Assembly: GCA_002402125.1 (NCBI GenBank)
Contig: NVVG01000151.1
Coordinates: forward strand, 2,578 to 11,990
Reading direction: 5' to 3'
DNA length: 9,413 bases
Source of the DNA: Moraxellaceae bacterium
GTDB lineage: Bacteria > Pseudomonadota > Gammaproteobacteria > Pseudomonadales > Ketobacteraceae
The notes beneath the pieces are model-generated. The model searched no databases. It saw only the letters and a list, made by a program, of their open reading frames with translations, and was not told the DNA's origin. The first letter of the stretch is position 1, and each line of letters starts with the position of its first letter. A program made the position numbers and the translations under genes. Shown one piece after another: positions 1-6,163 of the stretch.

Positions 1-168
1 CCTGTCGTAGAGGCGTTAAAAAAACGCCCTAAACACCAGAACGTATTCATTACTGGGCGAACCATGGCCATCGAACTGCAAGAGATAGCAGACACTATCA
101 GTGTTATTCAAGACGAAAGGCATGCTTTCCGTCAAGGGGTAAAAGCGCAACCTGGAATCGAGTGGTAA
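1..168 (+). CDS. cobO: Corrinoid (cob(I)alamin) adenosyltransferase, C-terminal part
   Basis: Partial gene: the first 56 visible codons read open from the left edge to TAA at 166-168. CobO/BtuR transfers the 5'-deoxyadenosyl group of ATP to Co(I) corrinoids in the cytoplasm. The visible part contains NVFITGRTMAIELQEIAD, which matches the last strand and helix of the family, and ends AFRQGVKAQPGIEW, the characteristic GVKAQ-G-(I/V)-(E/D)-aromatic C-terminus of CobO/BtuR proteins. The P-loop half lies outside the window. The stop is 2 nt before the cbiA ATG, so the two are probably co-transcribed and translationally coupled. Family assignment is firm from the C-terminal signature and the neighbours. 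The symbol could equally be btuR or cobA in other nomenclatures. Confidence 0.88.
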   Translation, partial: PVVEALKKRPKHQNVFITGRTMAIELQEIADTISVIQDERHAFRQGVKAQPGIEW

Positions 169-170
169 CC

Positions 171-1472
171 ATGGAATATTCCTGCCCCGCTCTTTTTATC
201 GGAGCACCCGCCTCCGGCGAGGGAAAAACAACATTTACCGCGGCACTCGCCCGCTATCACCGTAACCAAGGCTTACGCGTCACTGTATTTAAAATAGGTC
301 CAGATTATTTAGATCCATTAGTGTTAGAACAAGCAAGTGGCCGGCCAGCGATTCAATTGGATATATGGATGGCCGGGGAAGAAGCTTGCAAACAGCTATT
401 GTTTGAGGCTGCAAAAATTTCCGACCTCATTCTGGTAGAGGGCGTCATGGGCTTGTTTGATGGCAAACCTAGTGGCGCTGATCATGCAGAAATTTTTAAT
501 TTGCCCGTTGCTATACTAATAAACTCGGGGAAAATGGCGCAAACATTTGGTGCGATAGCCTATGGCCTAGTCAATTACCGGCCAGAACTACATATCCATG
601 GTGTCATCGCTAATGGTGTCGCCAGTGTCCGCCATAAAGACCTGATTGAAGGTAGCATACCTGACGGCATCAATATGCTCGGTTGTGTACCAAAACAACC
701 GGATGCAGCAATACCTGAGCGTCACCTTGGATTGGTAAATCCTAAAGAAGTAGATGATATTGAAGTCCGATTGAACACCCTGGCTGATAGCCTTAAAGAC
801 ACCAATTTAGTAAAACTACCACCCGTCGTAACATTTGCGCCAGGCAATCTGCAGAAAAAACCGGCGCTGTTAAAAGGAAAAACTATTGCCATAGCCAAAG
901 ATGAAGCCTTCAGCTTTATCTATCAGGCCAACATCGACACCCTGACAGAAATGGGAGCTGACGTTACTTACTTTTCGCCTATCCATGATCAATCAATTCC
1001 TGCTGCCGATGCGTTATGGTTTCCTGGTGGTTATCCTGAACTGTACCTTAAGCAGTTATCATTTAACCACAGCATCATAAGTGCTTTGAAAACCCTACAA
1101 GATAACGGCATTCCAATGCTTGCGGAATGTGGTGGCATGTTGTATTTACAAAAAACGTTTACTGATATGTCCGGGGTAGTAACACCTATGGCAAATCTAT
1201 TTCCTGGCAACGGTTTCATGAGAAACCGGGGTGGATGTCATGGAATGCAAACTGCACCGCTACCAGAGGGAGACGTTCGCGGTCATGCCCATCATCGCAC
1301 CGCGAGCGATTGTGAATTGGAACCAATTTCCTTCGGCAAAAGAATTACCCACCCATCTCCAGGTGAACCCATATATCGATATAAAAATCTCACCGCATCC
1401 TATTTGCACTTATATTTTTCTTCAAACGTTGCGGCTATCGCAGAACTGTTCTCTGCACGGAGTGAAAACTAG
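171..1472 (+). CDS. cbiA: Cobyrinate a,c-diamide synthase (CbiA/CobB)
   Basis: ATP- and glutamine-dependent amidation of the a and c carboxylates of cobyrinic acid. The 433-aa product is of normal length for CobB/CbiA. The N-terminal dethiobiotin-synthetase-like ATPase domain starts with a P-loop, GAPASGEGKTT, at residues 11-21, followed by KIGPDYLDP. A central EGVMGLFDG motif is typical of the family. The C-terminal class-I glutamine amidotransferase domain has WFPGGYPELY, the nucleophile Cys320 in AECGGMLYL, and His413 in TASYLHLYF. Start: I chose ATG 171, two bases after the cobO stop; a GTG at 162 is in frame but would overlap cobO and add only three residues. The next gene begins 2 nt after the TAG. 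With cbiX, cbiD and cbiG in the operon the substrate should be cobyrinate rather than hydrogenobyrinate, hence cbiA rather than cobB. Confidence 0.95.
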   Translation: MEYSCPALFIGAPASGEGKTTFTAALARYHRNQGLRVTVFKIGPDYLDPLVLEQASGRPAIQLDIWMAGEEACKQLLFEAAKISDLILVEGVMGLFDGKPSGADHAEIFNLPVAILINSGKMAQTFGAIAYGLVNYRPELHIHGVIANGVASVRHKDLIEGSIPDGINMLGCVPKQPDAAIPERHLGLVNPKEVDDIEVRLNTLADSLKDTNLVKLPPVVTFAPGNLQKKPALLKGKTIAIAKDEAFSFIYQANIDTLTEMGADVTYFSPIHDQSIPAADALWFPGGYPELYLKQLSFNHSIISALKTLQDNGIPMLAECGGMLYLQKTFTDMSGVVTPMANLFPGNGFMRNRGGCHGMQTAPLPEGDVRGHAHHRTASDCELEPISFGKRITHPSPGEPIYRYKNLTASYLHLYFSSNVAAIAELFSARSEN

Positions 1473-1474
1473 GT

Positions 1475-2137
1475 ATGTTTGAAATTTTTTCATACCCCTT
1501 ACTGGCCACCGGTTTAGGTTTAGGGCTATTACATGCGTTTGATGCTGATCATATTATGGCGGTATCCAGTCTTACAAATAAAGATAAGCGCTCCGCTACG
1601 ATTACCCGTTACGCATCATTGTGGGCGTTAGGTCACGGTAGTGTATTATTAACCATGGGTGTTGTGGCCATTATTTTTGGCCTGGCGTTCCCCGATGTGA
1701 TTTCAAAATGGGCTGAGCTTTTTGTGGGCATTATGCTAATTGGCCTTGGCGTTTTTTCGCTACACACTCTGCACAAAGAACGTTTACATATAAACATTCA
1801 TAGTCATGGTGACATCCATCATGCCCATTATGTAACAAAGGAGAATCCACCGCATCATGACCATAGACCGTTATTGGTTGGGGTTGCTCACGGAGCCGCA
1901 GGCAGCGCTCCTGCGTTAGCTTTACTTCCTTCCATTAACCAAGCTAGCGCATTTTCAACGCTTGCCTACTTGCTTATATTTTCAGTTGGTGTGTTAACAA
2001 GCATGGCAATTTTTGGATTTCTTCTATCTCAAGCACAGAAAGGGTTGGGTAAAATACATATCCAATTCGTCGATGGTTTTCGTGCGATCATCTCAATTGC
2101 GACAATCGCGCTTGGCGTATTTTGGATAGCTGGGTAA
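1475..2137 (+). CDS. NicO/NiCoT-like nickel/cobalt permease with His-rich loop
   Basis: A 220-aa inner-membrane protein with about six predicted hydrophobic helices (roughly residues 9-29, 46-70, 81-97, 132-151, 161-185 and 201-219). The first helix holds GLLHAFDADHI, the HX4DH metal signature of nickel/cobalt transporters (His20, Asp25, His26). ALGHGSVLL (51-59) resembles the second NiCoT motif, LGHSTVV. A further conserved-looking VAHGAAGSAPAL lies at 137-148. The loop at 105-130 is very rich in His (HINIHSHGDIHHAH, then HHDH), suggesting transient metal binding. It lies between cbiA and cbiD, 2 nt after cbiA, with a GGAG at 1459-1462. Context favours Co2+ uptake for CbiX. I infer import; an RcnA-like exporter or UreH-type relative cannot be excluded from sequence alone. 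No signal peptide is evident. Confidence 0.82.
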   Translation: MFEIFSYPLLATGLGLGLLHAFDADHIMAVSSLTNKDKRSATITRYASLWALGHGSVLLTMGVVAIIFGLAFPDVISKWAELFVGIMLIGLGVFSLHTLHKERLHINIHSHGDIHHAHYVTKENPPHHDHRPLLVGVAHGAAGSAPALALLPSINQASAFSTLAYLLIFSVGVLTSMAIFGFLLSQAQKGLGKIHIQFVDGFRAIISIATIALGVFWIAG

Positions 2138-2147
2138 CGGTTATTTG

Positions 2148-3374
2148 ATGAGAGATGAAACGCCAGAGAAACCCGTTGCACTGCGAAGTGGTTACACCAC
2201 GGGAGCTTGTGCTACCGCAACTTCATGCGCTGCTGCCTCACTGCTATTAACGGGTGACGCGTTAACGTGCTATTCCATCACGCTGCCCAAAGGTCAGCAT
2301 GTTGAATTCGCTATCGACTATTGTTTGCTGGATGATGACACCTCTAGCGCGACAATCCAAACATCAACCCAATCATCGAAACGCGCAACAGCATCAACCA
2401 TTAAAGATGCAGGAGATGACCCTGATGTAACCCATGGGGCCACCGTCTTTTCTTCGGTTGAACTCAAACCTGAGCCTGGTGTGTGTTTCTTTGCAGCTGA
2501 TGGTGTTGGTACGGTAACAAAAGCTGGATTATCAATTGCTGTTGGCGAACCGGCAATCAACCCCGTGCCAAGAAAAATGATAGCGTCTCATTTGGAGAAG
2601 CTCGCATCGCAACATGAATATTCCGGTGGATTTGACGTTCACGTAGGCGTTAAAAACGGAAAACAGATTGCCACCAAAACAATGAATGGCAGATTGGGTA
2701 TTCTGGGTGGATTATCTATTTTGGGTACTACGGGTATCGTTAGGCCATTTTCATGTTCTGCGTATATAGCCTCTATCCATCAAGGTATTGACGTGGCACT
2801 TTGTAATGGCGAGTCGCATCTATTTGCTTGTACAGGAAATAAAAGCGAAGAAGCCGCTGAGCGCATTTTTTCATCTGACAATTCCCCTGTAGACGACAGC
2901 TCATTGATAGAAATGGGTGACTTTATTGGTGCGGTGTTAAAACATGTTAGAAAAATCACCGCACAAGCAACAGGTCCTACCGCGGGTCAACTAACTACGC
3001 CCTTAAAGCGTCTGAGCATTGTGGGTGGCTTTGGCAAGCTGAGTAAATTTGCACAAGGTCATCTTGATTTGCACAGCAAGACGTCTTCTGTTGATTTTGA
3101 GTTTTTGGCAGATTTAGCCAAAAGTCACCATATATCAGATGCTGACGTAGACAAGGTGCGACAGGCTAACACGAGTATCGAAACGTTATCTATCGTGGGC
3201 GAAAAACGTTCTAAGTTTGCGAACGCGCTGTGTCAGCTGGGTGTCGCTGTTGCACGCAAGTATATCCCTGAACCCATTCAGATTGATGTCATTGCAATCG
3301 ACAGGCAGTCATTCGTTGTGGGGGTGGCAAGTTCCTCATTAGAAAATGCCAAACAGATAATGCGAGACGCCTAA
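2148..3374 (+). CDS. cbiD: Cobalt-precorrin-5B C1-methyltransferase (CbiD)
   Basis: CbiD methylates C1 with S-adenosylmethionine in the anaerobic corrin pathway and is a marker of that route, having no sequence similarity to the CobF enzyme of the aerobic route. The 408-aa product shows the family motifs in order: LRSGYTTGACATATS (12-26), KDAGDDPDVTHGA (86-98), DGVGTVTKAGL (118-128), GEPAINPVPRKMI (133-145), and LGILGGLSILGTTGIVRPFS mid-protein. A Ser/Thr-rich stretch at about 61-83 looks like a small insertion before the KDAGDDPDVTHGA motif. Start: ATG 2148 follows the permease stop by 10 nt; a TTG directly before it is also in frame. No strong Shine-Dalgarno is visible, so coupling to the upstream gene is likely. 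Its TAA overlaps the next ATG (TAATG). Confidence 0.96.
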   Translation: MRDETPEKPVALRSGYTTGACATATSCAAASLLLTGDALTCYSITLPKGQHVEFAIDYCLLDDDTSSATIQTSTQSSKRATASTIKDAGDDPDVTHGATVFSSVELKPEPGVCFFAADGVGTVTKAGLSIAVGEPAINPVPRKMIASHLEKLASQHEYSGGFDVHVGVKNGKQIATKTMNGRLGILGGLSILGTTGIVRPFSCSAYIASIHQGIDVALCNGESHLFACTGNKSEEAAERIFSSDNSPVDDSSLIEMGDFIGAVLKHVRKITAQATGPTAGQLTTPLKRLSIVGGFGKLSKFAQGHLDLHSKTSSVDFEFLADLAKSHHISDADVDKVRQANTSIETLSIVGEKRSKFANALCQLGVAVARKYIPEPIQIDVIAIDRQSFVVGVASSSLENAKQIMRDA

Positions 3375-4270
3375 TGAACAAGGCATTACTACTCGGCGGC
3401 ATTAGCGAAGCAAAAAAACTTGCCCAGCAGCTGACTGATCACAAGGTCCCATTTATCTATAGTATTAAGGGAATTGTGCGAAAGCCTGTCGCAAATTACC
3501 CAGTGCTAATCGGTGGTTTTTCTCAATTTCACCCAAATGAATCCAGCACCTCTGCAAAGCCATATGATAAAACAATTAATATTCCTAGTCTCAGTGGGCT
3601 CATCACGTATATCAATACTAACCACATCAGGTTGATAGTAGATTGTACGCATCCCTATGCCGCTGATATCAGTATCAATGCAGCATTGGCCGCAGAATAT
3701 ACCGGCATAGACTACTTACAATACAGTCGCCCTGCCTGGGATATGTCTATTCTATCCTGCCCTCCTTGGAACCTTAAGGTAGAAGAGCTTCCATCCTTTG
3801 ATGAAATATTAAACAAAACGACGTCGCTTTCCGCAGTTTTCTGGGCTACTGGAGATAAATCACTGAAAATGCTCGGTGACCGTAAGCCACCTAATCAAAC
3901 ATGGTTATTTCGCACTGCAATAGCTCCTGTAGTCAAACCTGTAGTCAAACCTGTAGTCAAACCTGTAGTCAAGCCTGGAGAGAAGCCGGCCTCTTCTGTG
4001 GGTAATATCGAACTTATTCATCAGATAGGACCATTTTCGGTAGAAGATGAAATAGCGCTAATGAAAAAGTATCGAATTAGCGCTTTGGTCTGCAAAAATA
4101 GCGGTGGAATTATCAACGAACCAAAGTTAGAGGCGGCATCGTTACTCCAAATTCCAGTATTCTTGCTAAAAAGACCGCCTAGACCAAATAAAAGTGCAAT
4201 GAATCAGCAATTTTCTTCGATTGATGCGCTGTTCAATGAGATAATCGCCGCCACAAAAAGTCCAAACTGA
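3374..4270 (+). CDS. cbiJ: Cobalt-precorrin-6A reductase (CbiJ/CobK)
   Basis: NAD(P)H-dependent reduction of cobalt-precorrin-6A at C18/C19. Family motifs are present: N-terminal ALLLGGISEAKKLA (Rossmann-like), VDCTHPYA (89-96), IGPFSVEDEIALMKKY (218-233) and CKNSGG (240-245). At 298 aa it is longer than the usual roughly 250. The extra length comes from a segment near residues 48-72 and from a PVVK repeat plus Pro/Lys-rich linker at 185-205, between the WLFRTAIAP strand and the GPFS motif. The gene overlaps cbiD by one base (TAATG), which implies translational coupling. CobK is the aerobic-pathway name; the reductase family is shared, and cbiD, cbiG and cbiX in the operon favour CbiJ. Confidence 0.93.
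   Translation: MNKALLLGGISEAKKLAQQLTDHKVPFIYSIKGIVRKPVANYPVLIGGFSQFHPNESSTSAKPYDKTINIPSLSGLITYINTNHIRLIVDCTHPYAADISINAALAAEYTGIDYLQYSRPAWDMSILSCPPWNLKVEELPSFDEILNKTTSLSAVFWATGDKSLKMLGDRKPPNQTWLFRTAIAPVVKPVVKPVVKPVVKPGEKPASSVGNIELIHQIGPFSVEDEIALMKKYRISALVCKNSGGIINEPKLEAASLLQIPVFLLKRPPRPNKSAMNQQFSSIDALFNEIIAATKSPN
3926..3985 (+). repeat. 12-bp in-frame tandem repeat encoding (PVVK)4 in cbiJ
   Basis: Four head-to-tail copies of CCTGTAGTCAAA lie at 3926-3937, 3938-3949, 3950-3961 and 3962-3973. The first three are identical and the fourth differs only in its last base (AAG for AAA). A degenerate fifth unit (CCTGGAGAGAAG, reading PGEK) follows at 3974-3985. The period is four codons, so copy-number change cannot shift the frame. 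The repeat encodes PVVKPVVKPVVKPVVK at residues 185-200, in a place where CbiJ/CobK relatives have a short loop. The near identity of the units implies recent expansion by slippage. Confidence 0.95.
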
Positions 4271-4272
4271 TC

Positions 4273-4300
4273 TTTTAGTTGGCAGGATAGTAGACTAAAA
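4273..4300. other. Weak inverted repeat in the cbiJ-cbiX gap
   Basis: TTTTAGT at 4273-4279 is complementary to ACTAAAA at 4294-4300 with a 14-nt loop, in the 64-bp gap between cbiJ and cbiX. The stem is AT-rich and is not followed by a T-run on the + strand, so a strong intrinsic terminator is unlikely. It could be a minor attenuator, an operator or chance. Nothing else is evident in this gap apart from the AAAGG before cbiX. Confidence 0.25.
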
Positions 4301-4318
4301 ATTGAACAACCGCTCAAC

Positions 4319-4323
4319 AAAGG
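4319..4323 (+). promoter_or_regulatory. Ribosome binding site of cbiX (decides the start)
   Basis: AAAGG lies 11 nt before ATG 4335. It supports this start over the in-frame TTG at 4302, which would add 11 residues (MNNRSTKANIS) without a visible Shine-Dalgarno sequence. The product then begins MTEATKKPAILVVGHGSR, the expected short leader before the catalytic strand. Confidence 0.5.
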
Positions 4324-4334
4324 CAAATATATCA

Positions 4335-5273
4335 ATGACTGAAGCAACCAAAAAGCCGGCAATTCTTGTGGTAGGCCACGGATCTAGAGACGTGGACGGC
4401 GTTGAAGAGTTCCAAAAATTGGCAGAGCACTTCTCCAAACAGCATCCGGATCGTCTGTGTACTACAGGCTTTTTGGAATTTGCTCGCCCTGTCATCGCTG
4501 ACGGCATTGAGAAATTGGTCAGCCAGGGCGCTACTGAGATTGTTGCAGTGCCCGGCATGCTAATGGCAGCAGGTCATGCCAAAAATGATATTCCGAGTGA
4601 ACTTAACACCCAAATGCAAGATTTCGAAGGGGTTAAAATTACTTACGGTACCGAATTAGGCGTTGATCCCAAAATGATTCGCGCTGCCGCTGATAGAATT
4701 GAAACATCTGAAAGTGAATTTGATGCGTCTACCTATGACCGCAAGGATACGCTTTTGGTTGTTGTCGGGCGTGGTGCTTCAGATCCTGATGCAAACTCCA
4801 ACATTTCTAAGATCACCCGTATGCTTGAAGAAGGCATGGGGTTTGGCTGGGCGATAACGTGCTTTAGCGGTGTTACCACACCATTGGTTCCTGATGCCCT
4901 TGAGCGTGCTCATCGATTAGGATTTAAAAACGTTATCGTGTTCCCGTATTTCTTATTTACCGGGCGTTTGGTGAAAAAGATATACGAGTGGGCTGATGAA
5001 TACCAAGCTCGGCATGACGATGTTAAGGTTGTAAAATCGCATTATTTAAACGACCACCCTCTTGTTATGCAGGCTTTTGATGACAAGCTGAAGGAAGCTG
5101 AGGAAGGCACTGGCAACATGAACTGTCAGATGTGTCAGTACCGTGTTCAGATTCTAGGTAACGAGCATAAAGTGGGTACGCCACAAGAAGGGCACCATCA
5201 CCATGTTCGCGGGTCAGGAACTGATGCTGATCTCCATTCTCATTCACATGACCATTCGCATGATCATAAATAG
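4335..5273 (+). CDS. cbiX: Sirohydrochlorin cobaltochelatase, long form (CbiX-L)
   Basis: Inserts Co2+ into sirohydrochlorin, the committing step of the anaerobic route. The 312-aa product has two fused chelatase halves. The N-terminal half carries VVGHGSRD and PGMLMAAGHAKNDIP, with the putative catalytic and metal-binding His residues. The C-terminal half carries VVVGRGASDPDAN and FPYFLFTGRLVKKI, where the first His is replaced by Arg, as in other long CbiX proteins. Then come MNCQMC (262-267), an MxCxxC iron-sulfur motif known from the Bacillus megaterium long CbiX, a HHHH run at 287-290, and a C-terminus of alternating His (HSHSHDHSHDHK). The tail probably stores or passes cobalt. It stands 64 bp after cbiJ and 42 bp before cbiC. 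Regulation is not visible. Confidence 0.95.
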   Translation: MTEATKKPAILVVGHGSRDVDGVEEFQKLAEHFSKQHPDRLCTTGFLEFARPVIADGIEKLVSQGATEIVAVPGMLMAAGHAKNDIPSELNTQMQDFEGVKITYGTELGVDPKMIRAAADRIETSESEFDASTYDRKDTLLVVVGRGASDPDANSNISKITRMLEEGMGFGWAITCFSGVTTPLVPDALERAHRLGFKNVIVFPYFLFTGRLVKKIYEWADEYQARHDDVKVVKSHYLNDHPLVMQAFDDKLKEAEEGTGNMNCQMCQYRVQILGNEHKVGTPQEGHHHHVRGSGTDADLHSHSHDHSHDHK

Positions 5274-5315
5274 TCAATTCGCTAATAGTCAACACTCTAA
5301 AAAGTCAACTCGCTG
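5272..5315 (+). repeat. Three imperfect 15-16-bp repeats in the cbiX-cbiC gap
   Basis: AGTCAATTCGCTAAT (5272-5286), AGTCAACACTCTAAAA (5287-5302) and AGTCAACTCGCTG (5303-5315) fill nearly the whole gap. The first starts in the cbiX stop codon and the third abuts the cbiC ATG. There is no Shine-Dalgarno sequence in the repeats. The array may be a slippage product or may present an unstructured leader for cbiC translation; function is unknown. Confidence 0.6.
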
Positions 5316-5957
5316 ATGCCCAATAGTTACATTAAAGACCCGCATAAGATTGAGCAGGAGTCCTTTAACCGAATTCGTGAACTGTCTGACCTGGTTGGAT
5401 TTTCTGAGGATCAGGCTCAAATTGCTATGCGTTTGATTCACACTTGTGGTGAACCTGGTATCAGTTCGGCGATTAAGATCAGTGAGAGTGCTGTGGCGTC
5501 GGGTATTGCGGCGATTGAGAATAATGCGGCTGTTTTGTGTGATGTTGAGATGGTGCGACACGGGTTAACCAAGCGTTTCCTTAATCAGGAGGTGATGTGT
5601 TTCTTAAACGATGAGCGTGTGCCACAACTTGCTTCAGAGCAAGGCGAAACAAGAACCATGGCTGCGTTACGTTTTTGGGAACCGCATGTTGGGGGTTCTA
5701 TTGTTCTAATAGGCAATGCGCCTACTGCGTTATTTCGGTTGATGGAAATGATTGAAAATGGTTCTGCGAAGCCCGCACTGATTATTGGCATACCGGTGGG
5801 TTTTGTGGGGGCGGCAGAATCGAAAGAGGCATTGATTGATTTTAGTCAGCAATATTCCATTCCCTATATTACTGTTACAGGCTTTGTGGGTGGAAGTGCT
5901 ATGACTGCGGCTGCGTTTAATGCGCTGTTGCGGTTACATAGAGATATACGATTTTAA
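5316..5957 (+). CDS. cbiC: Cobalt-precorrin-8 methylmutase (CbiC/CobH)
   Basis: Moves the methyl group from C11 to C12 to form cobyrinic acid. The 213-aa length is normal. N-terminal IKDPHKIEQESF (6-17) matches the family start. LIHTCGE (40-46) carries the catalytic His42. DVEMVRHG, GETRTMAALR, IGNAPTALF (132-140), IPVGFVGAAESKE (159-171) and GGSAMTAAAFNALL follow in the conserved order. Small deviations are GE for the usual GD after the catalytic His and GFVGGS for the usual GRxGGS. The ATG at 5316 is the only sensible start because family homology begins within a few residues of it, although no Shine-Dalgarno precedes it. It is followed by the longest gap in the operon. Confidence 0.95.
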   Translation: MPNSYIKDPHKIEQESFNRIRELSDLVGFSEDQAQIAMRLIHTCGEPGISSAIKISESAVASGIAAIENNAAVLCDVEMVRHGLTKRFLNQEVMCFLNDERVPQLASEQGETRTMAALRFWEPHVGGSIVLIGNAPTALFRLMEMIENGSAKPALIIGIPVGFVGAAESKEALIDFSQQYSIPYITVTGFVGGSAMTAAAFNALLRLHRDIRF

Positions 5958-5996
5958 TTGTGATGAGTTATTAGTGTTTGGCAGAATGTGAGGGAC

Positions 5997-6106
5997 GTAC
6001 CGCATTGAGAATATCATTTCAGAAAACGCCGTAAATACATCCCTGTAGGCGTAACTTCGGCATCCTTGCCTCAGATATTTCTGAAATGATATTCTCAATA
6101 CAGTAC
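5997..6106. repeat. 110-bp MITE-like nested palindromic element
   Basis: The cbiC-cbiET gap (5958-6163) contains a perfect 22-bp inverted repeat, 6004-6025 with 6078-6099, starting ATTGAGAATATC. Allowing two mismatches it extends to 29 bp (5997-6025 with 6078-6106), bounded by GTAC on both sides. The 52-bp core holds two small hairpins with the same design, TACA-TCCC-TGTA at 6036-6047 and GGCA-TCCT-TGCC at 6059-6070, spaced 23 nt apart. The first is enclosed by ACGCC (6026-6030) and GGCGT (6048-6052). There is no open frame of note inside. It resembles REP/MITE-type intergenic repeats with CATCC-TG cores, which I recall as common in marine gammaproteobacteria. In RNA it would form a long cruciform that could attenuate transcription or stabilise the upstream message. 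The rest of the gap shows no convincing promoter. Confidence 0.75.
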
Positions 6107-6163
6107 TCATTGCTCGTTTTGCATACCTTCCGATGGCAAGCCTTTAGTGGGTACTATATTTTA

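Noticed and set aside
12..28. GGCGTT-AAAAA-AACGCC hairpin in the cobO fragment
   Set aside because: It lies inside coding sequence, is not followed by a T-run, and the GVKAQ C-terminus continues beyond it, so it is not a terminator.
1..170. Cobalamin riboswitch
   Set aside because: The operon head is outside the window, and none of the internal gaps is long enough or contains a recognisable B12-box motif.
1231..1482. An 83-codon + strand frame overlapping the end of cbiA
   Set aside because: The cbiA frame carries the conserved TASYLHLYF end through the same bases, so this is a shadow and not a frameshifted tail.
3926..3973. CRISPR-like array
   Set aside because: The 12-bp units are directly contiguous with no spacers and are translated in frame.
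6110..6163. Possible promoter for cbiET (TTGCAT at 6119, TACTAT at 6152)
   Set aside because: The 27-nt spacing between the boxes is too long for a sigma-70 promoter and no better pair is visible.
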